Notes: generated by a model not told the origin, from the letters alone. Shown: positions 11,634 through 24,040, counted from the stretch's first letter. The stretch: DNA of 64,000 nt from Nelumbo lutea (GCA_022828595.1 JAKGHH010000007.1:36084356-36148355); one strand, 5' to 3'. A program made the numbers and translations.

Positions 11634-11853
11634 GAAAGAAATTTTTTTATATTATAAATAATATGATATATTATACATTAGATTTTACATATTATATACC
11701 AAAGTTTGGTTTATTCGGTTAACCGAATTTCTAATTCTAAAAACCGAAACCAAAAATCGAATTATTCAAAAACCAAATTAACCAGAACACAAAAAACCAA
11801 AATGAAGCTTTTGGTTTGGCTTTTCGGTTTTAACCGAATTATGCTCACCCTTA
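11415..11853. mobile_element. hAT-type MITE, copy B
   Basis: Copy of the MITE at 8427-8855, with the same ends and the same flanking duplication GGGGTTTG (11407-11414 and 11854-11861). The flanks also match, so it was copied with the block and did not insert independently. It is 10 bp longer, mostly in the (AT)n tract. Confidence 0.92.
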
Positions 11854-13169
11854 GGGGTTTGCATATAATTCCCCAAATTCGCCCCAAACCTGATGGTAAA
11901 TTAGTAAAATATCCTCAAATTTATTTGCTATTTACATTTTAATGAACTTAATCTTTCCTCGGGTTCCTGGTGTAATGGATCAGATATTATTTTCCTTATC
12001 ATGGATAGAAGTAGAACCAGATTGACAAAGTCTTGAACCCCTGAATAACCAAAATCTTCAAAATAAAAAGAATAAATACCATTGGCATATTAAGGAAAAA
12101 AATAAAAAGAGAAAGGAAAACAAGAGCAATTGTTAATAGTTTGTAGGAAACAGATACAACATTGAAACAAATAACCGGATCATATCATTGCCACCACAAT
12201 GACTAATTAAACCAAATAATTCTGCAGCAAACCAACTGCCTAACATATAAAAGGCTATTGTTCAACAGGGTACTTTGCATATATTTTGTAGAATTTCAAG
12301 TGGTTGCAGTATCAACTCTCAACAAGATGGGATTTAATATGAATCAATTGAAACTTTGACAAACAAGTTTGACAGTGATCATTAGTTTTAGTGTAGAGAT
12401 AACTAGAGCCAGAGATGGTGATGCACAAACCTTGCTTGGTTCAGTCTCAGATGATTCACGAACCTTACTGATTACTAATCCTGTCTCAAAATCTTGTCAC
12501 TTTAACGTTAGATGGAAACAGCAGTCTCAATCCTAACGAAGGGATTATTCCAATTTTCCCAGAGGAGGATGCTGTCAATGGAGTTTTCTGCGGTTTGAGA
12601 ATACAGTACGGAAGGTTAATGCAAAAACAGATTGAATTTGAACGAGGGAAAGGAATGAAACAAGCTAAGGACAACTTAATCTAAATCTACAAAGCCAAAA
12701 GTTGAGCAACTCTGACCTCAGAGAGGAAGCTGGACGGAGTGGTAGAGATGATGGTAAATCAGGTCAAAAAAGTGGTCGTCCGATTGGGATCTATTCCTAG
12801 GGCGATGAGTGGATCAGCGGAGCACCGACTCGTTATCCTTCCACCGACGGGAGTGGGAGATTGTCGCTGCTCTGTGAAGCCAGCCTGACGCGGTGCCCTC
12901 CGCTCGAAGAACCAAGAAGCCTCAGCCTTCACTCAAGCCCCATGGCAACTCCCTACTTGGAACGGGCGTGCCGGCAAATTACTCTGTCAGGTCCCACCTA
13001 TCGGAACCGGGCCAACGTCCAACCACTTTGATGCTCCCGCTTGAGTTACAAGCTCACGCTACCGAGCTCAGCAACATCTATACTTGCAAAAGAACAGATA
13101 ACTAACTCAGTTTAATGTATTTGATCGATGTGAGACTTTATACAAACTTCATTCAACTAATATGCATGT

Positions 13170-13268
13170 CCATAAATAACATGAATCAATTATGTACTTT
13201 ATTCATTTATTATAAATGTCAAAATGTACATCAATCTAATTGGATTTAAGGGCATGTATTATCTAACA
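13170..13268 (-). mobile_element. LTR end fragment, related to the solo LTR at 35800-37748
   Basis: Read on the minus strand it starts TGTTAGATAATACATGCCC and continues with AATGAATAAAGTACATAATTG. The solo LTR at 37748 starts TGTTAGACGATTTTGTATG and has the corresponding AATGAATAAAAGTGCATATTTG. Only about 100 bp of the LTR start remain. Confidence 0.6.
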
Positions 13269-13559
13269 ATTATTAAAAAATAAATTTTAAATTTACAATA
13301 TAAACTAATTTAGGTTCAGAGATGTAGGAATTTTCTTAATTTCCTGTATTAAGAAATCATATTTAAAATATAAAATATTAATTTATATTTATGATTAGGT
13401 CAGTTTGATTTTGGTCAATTTACAAATGGCTAAACTGAAACTAACCAAAATTAGTTAGGTTGGAAAATTGTTGAATCGAAGCCAATTGGAAATACAAGAA
13501 AGTGACCAACATGGGCTGAATTGGGTCAATTTAGTCAGTTTCATCTATTTGATGAACAA

Positions 13560-14795
13560 CCTTAATTGGATGGACCCCATCCTTGCCTACCTACAATACG
13601 AACAACTCCCCTCAGACAAGAACGAAGCAAGGAGAGTCTGGCGGCAGGCAATCCACTATGCTCTACTTGAAGGAAAATTGTATAGAATATCTTTCACCTT
13701 GCCCTTCCTCCGATGCCTTCACTGAAAGGAGGGCGAATATGTACTCCAACAGATCCACAAAGGCATCTGTGACAACCACCTCGGAGGCAGATCCTTAGCA
13801 TAAAAAGCAATAAGGCAAGGATATTTCTAGCTGACCATATAAAAGGACGTTGCTGAGCTCGTATAGAAGTGTGACCAGTGCTAGAGACATTCTAAAATTT
13901 CCCATCGGCTAGCCACGACCCTCTCGGCCCTCGGCAGTCCATGGCCCTTTGCTAAGTGGGGAATGGATCACTCTGGCCCCTTCCCTCAAGCCATTGGGAA
14001 CAGGAAGTACTTGGTCGTCGTAGTGGACTACTTCACTAAATGGATCAAAGTCAAGTCCTTAGCAACCATCATAGCCAAAATGATCCAAAATTTCTTCTAA
14101 AAGAATGTCATATGTCGCTTTAGCATCCCCCACATGCATATCACTGATAATGGCAAGCAGTTCGACAATGCAAGGTTCAGAGACTGATGTGCAAGCCTTA
14201 GAATAAAACAGCACTACACCTCAGTCAGATCCCCCCAAACCAACGGCCTAGCTAAGGTCACCAACATAACCATCCTAGAGGGATTGAAGATAAGGTTGGG
14301 CAGAGCTAAGGGTCTTTAGGCTGATGAGCTATACAACATCCTTTGGGCCTACCGAATGACACCTAAGACCACCACCGATGGGACATCGTTCAACTTGACA
14401 TACCGGATCGAGGTTGTCATCCCAAAAGAGATCGGCTAGCCGACACTTCGAACTGAGGCATACAATGAGGTCGAGAATGACGAAGACCTGAGTAACAAAC
14501 TGGACTTGTTGGAAGGCTTTTGGGAGCAGGCTCAAGTCAGGATAGAGCCTATTAGCAAAGGGTCGCTAGATATTATAATTCTCGAGTGAGGGAGAATCAC
14601 TTCCAAGAAAGTGACCTCGTCCTCAAAAAGGTCACAATGCCCAAGCCCGACGTTGGAAAGCTCAGCCCTAATAGGGAAGGGCCCGATAGAATCAATCAGG
14701 TGGTCGGCCCCAACACTTCTCGACTAGAGTATTTGTGTATAAGGCTGGTACCTTGTACTTGGAACTCCGAGAACCTTCAAATGTATTACCAATGA
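13560..14795 (+). pseudogene. Tat-type Ty3/gypsy integrase relic
   Basis: Reading frames in order: the region before integrase (NWMDPILAYLQYEQLPSDK, LLEGKLYR); an HHCC zinc finger (HKGICDNHLGG ... KCDQC); the core with GMDHSGPFP and VDYFTKW, then the second catalytic Asp in ITDNGKQFDN; the NGLAKVTN segment; WAYRMTPKTTTDGT; and the C-terminus GKLSPNREGPDRI...WNSENLQMYYQ-stop. Wording and order fit the Tat/Athila branch. In-frame stops occur (for example near 13800 and 14100). The expected catalytic Glu codon at 14254-14256 is AAG (Lys). Not functional. RT and gag are absent. Confidence 0.85.
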
Positions 14796-14932
14796 TGTAA
14801 TCTCTTGTATGAAAGCTTATCAATGAAAAGTGAAACGTTCCTCCCACCTTGGCTCAAATTTTAATGTAAATGTTCCTTCTCCACCTAAGTTGCTCGGAGA
14901 ATGGACAAAAATAAGTTGCTTGGAGAAGACCA

Positions 14933-15839
14933 CTGAATAACCAAAATCATCAAAATGAAAAGAATAAATACCATTGGCAGATTAAGGAAAGAAAAACAAA
15001 GAGAAATTGTTAATCGTTTATAGGAAACAGATACAACACTGAAACAAATAACCAGATCATATCATTGCCACCACAATAACTAATTAAACCAAATAATTCG
15101 GCAGCAAAACAATCTATAAAACGAAATCAAAAATTTAAGATTAGGGTTAGCAGAACTATCAGGAACTAGATTAGGCTGATGGCCCGGGTGAACAAAATCT
15201 CACCAGACTCTCGTAATTAGCAAGCTGTTAAAATAGAATTTCAGAAAATAAAGCTAGGCAGTGTCTAATGCCAATTGGTTAATCTGGGCTGCCACTTCCT
15301 GACATATAAAAGGCTATTGTTAAACAGGGTACTCTGCATTTTGTAGAATTTCAAACCCAAAAGTTAATCTAAAAGTTGAGTAACTCTAACTTCAGAGAGG
15401 ATTAGAGGAAGCTGGACGGAGTGGTAGAGATGATGGTAAATCAGGGCAAAAAAGTGGTCGTCCGATTGGGATCAATTCCTAGGGCGATGAGTGGATCAGC
15501 GGAGCACCGACTCGTTATCCTTCCACCGACGGGAGCGGGAGATAGTCGCTGCTCTGTGAAGCCAGCCTGACGCGGTGCTCTCCGCTCTAAGAACCAAGAA
15601 GCCTCAACCTTCGCTCAAGCCCCACGGCTCAACTCCCTACTTGGAACGGGCGTGCCGGCAAATTACTCGGGCCAGATCCCACCTGTCGGAACCGGGCCAA
15701 CGTCCAACCACTTTGATGCTCCCACTCGGGTTACAAGCTCACGCTACCGAGCTCAGCGACATTTATTTTCGCAAAAGAATAGATAATTAACTTCACTTTT
15801 ATGTATTTGATCGATGTGGGACTTTCTACAAACTTCATT
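14933..15839 (+). repeat. Local repeat family, unit 3
   Basis: Begins CTGAATAACCAAAATCATC directly after the Tat tail and ends near CTACAAACTTCATT. It is nearly identical to 9043-9955: the 71-codon open stretch at 15575-15790 translates identically to 9687-9902. The junction with the Tat sequence falls at a shared AGACC/GACCC, which suggests recombination at short homology. It is the youngest duplication in the window. Confidence 0.85.
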
Positions 15840-16065
15840 TCACTAAAATGCCTTGCATTGCACGTGACAATTTCATATAACAACAATTAATTCAATATTT
15901 TTATTAAAACACATTAAAAGGGATAGATAGTAAAAGCATTGTGTGATGGTAGATTTAAATTTTGTAGCTCATTTCCGTTGTTAATAAAAATGAATTTTAT
16001 TTATTAATATTTATTTTTGTTTGATAACTCCACCAATGTGAGCATGCATGTCTTACACTACCAGT

Positions 16066-16757
16066 TAGGGGTGAGCACGGGCCTGTTAGGTTTGGTTTCA
16101 TGGCAGAACCTGAAACCTACCCTGTGGAGGTCGGTTCCAAGTTTTTGGAACTGTAACCTATCCTGTAAAGGTCTGTTCCAGGATCAGTTCTGGCCTTAGT
16201 GGTTCCGGGGTCAGTTCCAAGGTCTACCCATGAAACCCGTTCTTTCTTCTCCCCCTTCATAAAAGAAAAGCATGTTCTTTAAAAACATGATTTTTAATAA
16301 ATATAATATATAGTTTAAAATGTATATTATCTTTATTAATTAACTTAGTATGTAGATTATCATTACATGGTTATAAACTTATAAATTAAATTTAAATTTT
16401 GTAAATATTACCTTTTACATTATTTATTGTTCACACTCAAAAATATTCAGGGGTTCAAAACTTCACTACTTATTGTGCACATTCAAAAAATATTCCCTCT
16501 GTAACCATGAATGCTTGGGTTGAAATCTTCTCATCCCAAAACATATTCCAGGGTTTTTTTCAAGGAAAGTTCGGTTTCAACGCAGTTCATTGGGTCAGTT
16601 CTGGTAGGGTAAATTTCTAAACCCTATAACTGGCCTATGTGGGGGTCAATTCCAAGAATTTGGAACCAAACCCTACCTTGTAACATATTGGGTAGAGTCG
16701 GTTCAAGACCAGTTCGAGGTCGGTTCAGTGTAGAACCTACCCATTTGCTCACCCCTA
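16066..16757. mobile_element. hAT-type non-autonomous element
   Basis: Ends TAGGGGTGAGCA and TGCTCACCCCTA form inverted repeats, with a perfect 8-bp target duplication CTACCAGT (16058-16065 and 16758-16765). The 692-bp interior contains many GGTTCC / GGAACC-type motifs (TCGGTTCCAAG, CAGTTCTGG) near both ends and an AT-rich centre. No transposase. Confidence 0.93.
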
Positions 16758-16779
16758 CTACCAGTCCCAAGCCTAGATA

Positions 16780-17105
16780 AAAGAGGAGGGTTGTGTCTAG
16801 TTGGCTACTAAACTTGGTTAATGGGATTCACAATCCCATTGACCAAGAAAACCATTTTCTTTTTTCAATTTTGTATAAGGACTTGGGAAAGTTATTTTCT
16901 TGGATACCCATCTTCTGACTAGGAAAATAACTTTCCCACACCTGGGTGAAGTTATAAACACTTAGATGTGACAAATGTCCTTTTTAATAATGAATTTTTT
17001 ATGGATAAAATGATCGTCGTCTTATTTACCTAGGAAATAAAAGAGCATGGATAAATGCACCTACCTGAGTAAATGCTTCCTAGGAAATACTTACCCGAGT
17101 AAGTA
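16780..17105. mobile_element. Tourist-like MITE relic
   Basis: This stretch (GGTTAATGGGATTCACAATCCCATTGACCAAG ... CTAGGAAATACTTACCCGAGTAAG) is the reverse-oriented relative of the MITE at 35333-35715, which has AATACTTACCTGAGTAAGTG and AATGGGAACCAAAATCCCATTAACC. The termini are diverged and no clear target duplication is seen. Confidence 0.6.
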
Positions 17106-17176
17106 ACTTGTCGAAAAGTGAGATTTGGTTTTTCATCCTCATGCTAAGGCATCATCCAGAAATGGTATGTTACACC

Positions 17177-17318
17177 TTTTTTTTTTTTTTTTTTTTGATA
17201 GAAACCAAGAGGGTTTACACAAGATGGGGGGTAGCGCGTCCCCATAAATCACTTATAAATACAAGCTAGATTTCAAGGAAGATTACTAAGATTGAAACTT
17301 ACTGTACCCTGTAGGGAC
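17177..17318 (-). mobile_element. Short retroposon (SINE or truncated LINE) with poly-A tail
   Basis: On the plus strand the insert starts with about 20 T (a poly-A tail on the minus strand), followed by about 120 bp without coding content. It is flanked by GAAATGGTATGTTACACC (before) and GAAATGGCATGCTACACC (after), an 18-bp target duplication with two mismatches. Long variable duplication plus poly-A is typical of LINE-driven retroposition. Confidence 0.75.
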
Positions 17319-17417
17319 GAAATGGCATGCTACACCTTATTAAATAAAAGGGATTGCCAAAGTAGGATTCATATAGCTGATCCCATATAGTAGGGATAAG
17401 GCATTGATGATGATGAT
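17319..17417 (+). mobile_element. RTE-type LINE 3' tail
   Basis: AAAGTAGGATTCATATAGCTGATCCCATATAGTAGGGATAAGGCATTGATGATGATGAT matches in layout the 3' end of plant RTE elements, where the coding region ends near ADP and a (TGATGA)n tail follows. The related 3' end at 56511-56808 in this window has CAATCTCATATAGTTGGCAC...(GATGAT)n after recognisable protein. Only the tail remains here. Confidence 0.6.
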
Positions 17418-18883
17418 TTCTTTTGGTTTAATATGACAAATAAAATAATATCATATTTATATAATTCTTGTTTTTATTTTCATCTATTTTTTATTGTGAC
17501 ATCATGTTAACCAATTTTACTTGAAAGAAAATATATCTCATTTTTGGGCAACTTTAAATTTTCTATTCCATTTCCATAATTAATTCTAAAAATAATTATT
17601 TTTTATCACATTTATATCTATTTACTATGACAAATTTATAATATGTTGGATATACTAAATTTATTTAGAAATTTATGTGTTTTGTAATTTTTTGTAGTCC
17701 TATCTATTTTTTAATTTTTATTATTTAATATGGCATTATTGGTTGATCCATTTTATCCAAATAATTGGTTCACTATAATGCAAATCAAATAGGTTGGGCA
17801 AAGTTTATGCCAGCTTAAGCTCAACCCAAGTCCAACCCTACGCATTAGGCCTAAGGCTAAAGACCAAAGTCAAACTTTGACATATTCAACTTGAGCTGAA
17901 TATACATTGAAATTTGATGCCCCTGCAACAAAATTTGACATAAACATATGTGTATAATTTTAAATGCATGCATATATGCAAATATGTATGTATGTACATA
18001 CGTATATACGTATGTATGTATGTATGTATGTAGTTAGGCTTGAATTGGGCTACCTAAGGGCTAGGCTTAGACCCAAGTTGAAAAGTAGAAAAGCCCAAAC
18101 TTTTGAGATTAGGCCTAAGCCTAACTCAAGGGCCAAAAATCCAAGTCAGTTTGTCTAAAACTTTAGTTGGGTCTAGTCTCAAGTTAAGCCCACCCAATTT
18201 GTATCTCTGGGATCAGTGACCACAATTAAATGCAAAATAGTTTTCTTTTCAAGTTAGTTTAATATTTTATGCTATTTCCATCATTAATAGAAATGATTCT
18301 TAGTTGTCGAACTTAATTTTGTTTAATATCTTAAATACATAGTATTAGAGGTGCACCAACATTTTTTTAGCAATTTTCTGTAGTTTTAATAGTTTTTTAT
18401 GTCTCTATCTTTTTAAAAATTGTTATTATTTAATTATGACATCTTAGGTTAACCCATTTGACTTAAAAGGTTGAACCGTTTAGCCACCACTTGAATAGAA
18501 AAATGATTTTATTTCAGGGTCAGTTTTAAGTCTTCTATTTAATTTCCATCATTAATAAAAATACTTATTGTATTTTATACTTATTATTGTTTAATATGAT
18601 AGATATATAATATCAGAAATATACATAAAATTTTTTAAAGATTTTTGTAATATTTACATTTTATTTATTTTCAAATTTTTACTATTTAATTATAAAACCA
18701 TTGGTTGGACCATTTGTCACAAATGGTTGAACTACTTACCTGCCATTAAATGAGTGTTTTATTTTCATGTTGGTTTTAAACACATACTTTATATTATTAA
18801 AATTATTGAATTTAATAGAATTTTTTGGTGAGAAACAAAAATACTTTAAATAAAGTATATAACTAAGTCAACTTGATGGTGTG
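17418..18883. other. AT-rich sequence, no gene; (GTAT)n at 17982-18032
   Basis: Contains several imperfect repeats of a unit such as TTTTTATTATTTAATTATGACATC...GGTTGAACCATTT (about 17430-18800; similar sequence also at 57300-57780). A GGCCTAAG/GCCCAAGTC-rich stretch at 17800-18200 resembles 30880-31060. A GTATGTAT/ACATACGT microsatellite lies at 17982-18032. No coding content. Confidence 0.5.
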
Positions 18884-19560
18884 CAATCTGACTACTCATA
18901 GTTGGGGGGCGATTCAGACTCCAGGTGGACGACGAGTTGGATCGATTGCAAAACAATCTATCAGAGAACCTGGGGTAGCTAACCCGGCGAGGTCGCTCTG
19001 ATGCTTAAATCAGTAAGTATGTTGTAAATGTGAGATGAATGCTTGAGAGCTTGAATGCTAGAGAGTAGAGTAATCACGCGTACCTTTGCCTTGAGGTTTC
19101 AATCTTTATATACTGGAGCAGTCGTGGGTCTCATGAAAGAGCTCTGGGATCTCCAGGGTGTGGAGATAAGGTTTGTTCCACTTTTGAATGAACAATATGT
19201 AGATAAGGCTTATCGTTTCACCTCCGACTCTGACGGAGCCGGGGACGAGTTCTAATCATGATCTCGGAAAAGTCAGGATCTGTTAGCTCATCGTGATCTC
19301 AAGTAACTTGGGATCTGTTGGAGAGGCCTTTAGAGTTGGTTGCGTAGCGATTCAGGTCATTAGCTCCGAGCTAGTACTTCGATTCTTTAGTCTCGAACTG
19401 GATTGGGTGTCGAGGTGCCTCTACATCGAGGTGGGTTTTGGGTCGAAGAGGCTGAATATTCAAGCTTCAAATATTGCGAACTAGGCTTGCTAGGCTGAAC
19501 TGTTATCCCTTGATCAAATCGTGCCCACATGTCCCCTTCTTGTTAGGTAGAGCCAAATCA
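18884..19560 (-). mobile_element. LTR-like fragment
   Basis: Starts TGATGGTGTGCAATCTG and ends CACCCTTCATCA, giving TG...CA ends. On the minus strand it contains CTGATTTAAGCATCAGAG followed by CGACCTCGCCGGGTTAGC, similar to a motif common near the 3' end of plant gypsy LTRs. GC content is above its surroundings. I see no target duplication and no internal domain, so the borders are provisional. Confidence 0.4.
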
Positions 19561-21989
19561 CCCTTCATCAATTGATTGGGAATTATAATATAATACTATG
19601 AACTTAAGAAAGTCTCATTTATTATAAAATATTATAAAATATTAAAAAAAAAAAAAAAAAAACTAAAACCATTGATAGATAAGACCGGACTGCATTTACA
19701 GTTTGATGTCACTTTTATTGACGTACTTTAACCCTCTCCATCTCTATCTTGCATCTCCCCTATTTTTCCTCCCTTTCTCTCATCTCTCCCCCTGTCCTCC
19801 CTACTGTGCAAGACTGATCTCTCTGTCTCACGTCTCCCCTGCTTTCCTTCCCTTTCTCTTATCTCTCGTCCCTCGTTAACTTATAACCCTGCAAGGCCGA
19901 AGCTATTGTATTTGTTCAAACTTCAGCTTCTAGATTCCAATTTCTATTCGAATTTAGTTCATAGAGATGGATAGAATATTGGGTATTGTTAAAGATAAAG
20001 GATTTTATCATGAATGCATTGTTGAAGATAAAGGGGTTTCATGGTGTTTCCATTTTTTATGTTTTAAAGTCTTTTTTTTCTTTTTCATTATGGTTTTTTT
20101 ATTTTTCAAGTTTTTCCTCCTTGTTCACAATTGATGACAACGGTAAAGGGGTTTCTTCCTTCTTAGTTTGATTTTTAGAACAGGGTTTTTACGTTTATAC
20201 AATTGGTCGAATTCGAATAGAATTGAATATTTGATTCTTTAATCGAATTCGAATACGACTTGATTCGATTCAAATTCGCTCCATCTACATGCTCAGATAG
20301 AACCAAAGGAAGATTCAAGTGAACAAACCAAAAAATAAAAATAAAAAACTTGTCTTTAGAAGTTAAATCCTGGTCGTGAGGCAAGTCTGAAACCACTAAA
20401 GGCTTCAACTGAGTTTGTGATATGTGAATAATGTAGCTTAAGGTTTGAACAGCGAGAGTGAAGCTCAAGTGCCTATTGCCTAACATCTGATGTTCTAAAC
20501 ATCATTAATTAATTCATTACATCAAGTATTGAAAGCAATATTAAACAATGAGTGCCATTTGCCAAAACCAGGAGTCCAAAAACCGTTAGCATTTGGGATT
20601 TGAGTATTATTTTTGTTTTTACTTTTTAGATTCTAAAATCCCAAACCACAATTAGAACTATTGAATTAAATTAATAGTTGAATACAATGAATGATGAATC
20701 AATTGTTTAATTGCAATTTTTAATTATTTGTTTATTTCTTGGTTTTTACCACTATTTTTTTTTTTAATTCCTGACGAGTAGCCAATAGAAGTTGAATTGA
20801 ACATAATATAGATTGAAATTGAATAATACAAAAAGACTAAAGACTACACAGTAAAAGCCTAAAGTTAAAAGGTTTTTTATTTATTTTTTATTTATAACCA
20901 TGAATTCAAGATCAATTTGGTTTTTTGTACTAATTTTTTTATTATTTTTTTGTCATTTTGCAAACTAAAAAGTCTGAAATTTATTCACTCAAGACGGATT
21001 GTTCATAACTTCATTGTTGGAATTTGAAATAACAAGTTGCAGATTTAGAAGTGCATGGTACAACTTTAAATCCTTTCGATTTTGTATGTTTTTTTTTTCA
21101 TTTTTATTTTATTTATTGATGTATTTTTTTATTATTCCTTCAATGTAAGGGTAAATAAATGGGAATGTCCTAATGAGGAACCAATTTTAAAAGTAAATAA
21201 GCCTCTAAAAGCTATAGGCCCCACATGCTCGACAAAAGTCACAAAAGGGACTTGCGCCCACACACGTGGGTTGTAGCCTCGCAAGCACACCTTAGTCCCT
21301 AGCACAATGCCCAACCCACTTGCCTAGTCAACCCCCTACTAAGCCCACCCCCTTGCCCCAGCCCACCCACTTGGCCACCCCCTACCTAACCCATCTACCT
21401 TGGCCTAGCTAACCCCCCTCTCCCCTTGTTATTAATAAGGAAAAAAAAACTCAATTATTTTTTGGTAAGCAATTTATAAAAAAAAGAATCAATTTAAAAA
21501 AGAGAAAATATATAAAACCTCAAAGTATTAAACATCACATAGCAACATCAATTGAAATTTGGAAATAATAAAAATTACAAAAAACATTATTTATACCCAA
21601 ATACCCAATAATAAATGTTTTTTCTTAATTAATTAATCAACAACAAAGGAAAAACACTTAAAGAAAACTGTGGAACCACTTGCTTAACATATAATACTCT
21701 TTATTTTTACATAAATTTTCATTCTATCATTATAATATGTTAATTCATTAATTCCATATTCAAATTTCTATATATGCAAAATAAAATACCCTTATTTAGT
21801 TGCTTTTTATTTAATTCATTAATTCCAACCATTGGTTCAAACTTTCATATCTTATTTGTATTGTAGATTTATACTCTTATTTAATTGTTTTGATATTATG
21901 TCCTTTTATTCCATATCATAGTGTGACAGTATTTCAATTATAGAAATTTAGTCAATAGTAAAGAATTGATTTAACTTTTTTTATGTTAA
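19561..21989. other. AT-rich sequence, no gene recognised
   Basis: Contains a pyrimidine-rich stretch at 19730-19880 (repeated CTCCCCT and TTTCTCTCATCTCTC, in two similar copies), a GAATTCGAATAGAATTGAATA palindromic stretch at 20208-20280, and a C-rich segment at 21220-21430 with repeated CCCACCCAC. Open frames are short and show no motif. Confidence 0.5.
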
Positions 21990-24040
21990 GACATATTTAA
22001 GAGAAAAACTATTGATTCATTCCTCAAGAGGAAAGAAAGAAATGTTGATAAGTCACATTCACAATAATCAACATCTAGTAAACCAATTCTTGCATCTAAT
22101 ATCAGTACAATTCCTAAGCAATCACCTACCAATCACAATTCTCCAGCTCCAAAAACTGAACAAGAAAATGTGAATATTGCTTCTTTAATTCATGATCTAG
22201 GATTATGGCCACAAATTTTAGATTATCTAATTAAGGTGATGGAGAAGCAATCTTTAGAATAAATTTTGAACAATTGATTATGCCTAAAAGCTTCGATAAA
22301 TGTTGTTCAATAGCTAACATTTCAGACATGTGCTTTTAAAGGACATTGATGAACGTTGAAATTCAAGAAATCATGGTAAGTTTTCTGAAATAATTAAACT
22401 TTTGGCATCATACAATGAACATGTCAATAAGGTTGTCTTAGAAAATGCCACATAAAATGCTAAATACATATCACCAATAATTCAAAAAGAAACTTTTCAT
22501 ATTTTTGCTAGAAATGTACAAAGTTTAATTCACAAAGAAATTGGATATGCAAAATTTTGCTTAATCTTTGATGAAGCTCAAGATGAATCTAGAAGAGGGA
22601 AAATGATCATTGTTGTAATGCTTGTTGATGGCGATGGATATGTTCTTAGATTTGGCACATATTAAAGATACAATTGTGTTAATTCTAAAAAAAAAAGATT
22701 TCATTTGTTTTATCTCGTCACAACCTCAATATTCAAAATATTTGAGATCAAGGGTATGACAGAGCTATAAATATGCGTGGAAAATGGAGTGACCAATAAA
22801 TTTTATTTCTTAAGGATTGTTATACATATTATGTGCATTGCTTAACCTTTCAATTATAACTATCTCTTATTGTTGCATCTAGAGAAATAGTTGAAGTTTA
22901 CACTTTCTTTCAAAACCTAACTTTTATTGCTAACATCATTAATGCTTTCTACAAGTTTAATGATAAATTACAAGTTATCCAAGTAGCTGAAATTGCACGT
23001 TTGATTGCAATTGATGATATTGAAATATAAGGAAGATTAATCAAATTGGCACTTTGCAACGACCTGCAAATACTAGGTAAAGTTCTCATTTAAATTCAAT
23101 TTGTAATCTAATGAGGATGTTTAATGCAACTTTCTCATTTCTCAAAATACATAATTACTAAAGAATCCATATATTCTTAGTGTGGAAATGCTACTTTTGT
23201 TGTAAAAATGCTAATGTCATTTGATTTTATATTTATTCTACATGTGATGAAAGAAATAATGGAAACCACTAATGTACTTTATCAGGGTTTACAAAAGAAA
23301 TTTCAAATTATGCATTTAGTCTTTACAACAAAATTGTTAATACAAAAATTGACAGATGATAGTTGAGAAACTCTTTTAGAGAGTGTGACATCGTTCTGTC
23401 AGCGCTAAGATATTCAAGTTCCTAATATAAATGCTCCTTAGATATAATTCAATTTTTTTGCCAAAAGGATATTGTGATAATGGAGCATCATTATCGAATA
23501 TATATATTTACATTCGCTATGAATCATCAATTACGAGAGTTAAATAGCATATTCAATGAACAAGAAACAAGGCTTCTTATTTTGAATACAACTTTGGATC
23601 CTAGGGATGCTTATAAATCCTTCAAAGTCGATGGTATATGTAATTTGGTCGAGAAATTTTATCCCCTAGATTTTTATGATCAAGAAAAAAATAAATTGAG
23701 ATATCAATTGCAACATTATAAGCTTGATGTGCCCAATCATCCAAATTTGCAAAATTTGTCTACCATTAGTGATTTATGTCGATGATTGGTGGCAACTAAA
23801 AAGTGAAAAATTAATCCTTTAATTGATAGATTGATTCGACTTATTTTGACTCTTCCCATTTCACCAGCTATTGAGCAAGTTTTTCAGCCATGAAAATTAT
23901 TAAAACCAGGTTCCACAATAGGATGGAAGATGACTTTCTCACAACTTATTTGTTTGTCTACATTAAGAGAGGAATTATTAAAAATTATACAATAGACAAT
24001 AAGAGAGGAATTATTAAAAGTGAGGATTGGTGTTTAAACA
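21990..24040 (+). pseudogene. hAT-superfamily transposase relic (TTF-type finger / DUF4371 / dimerisation domain type)
   Basis: The order of recognisable pieces fits plant zinc-finger MYM-like hAT proteins: an N-terminal TIDSFLKRKERN-like start near 22000; SLIHDLGLWPQILDY; then the DUF4371 core (NHGKFSEIIKLLASYNEHV, NAKYISPIIQKETFHIFA, IGYAKFCLIFDEAQDESRR); the QGYDRA-like piece near 22750; and a long open block 23474-23785 (MEHHYRIYIFTFAMNHQLRELNS ... YQLQHYKLDVPNHPNLQNLS). The last part is the C-terminal dimerisation region (INPLIDRLIRLILTLPIS near 23810-23870). Many stops and frameshifts. A duplicated GAGAGGAATTATTAAAA lies near 23967 and 24003. No terminal repeats found; dead. Confidence 0.85.

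Larger units (their letters stand above)
10399..13172 (+). repeat. Large duplicated block, unit 2
   Basis: Second and most complete copy of the block at 7431-9970. Its extra 360 bp (about 12300-12660) includes about 69 open codons at 12480-12686 whose translation has LTLDGNSSLNPNEGIIPIF and ends KQAKDNLI-stop. This could be a captured exon, but I recognise no family. The first part of this extra segment is missing from the copy at 3337, the whole of it from units 1 and 3. Confidence 0.85.
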
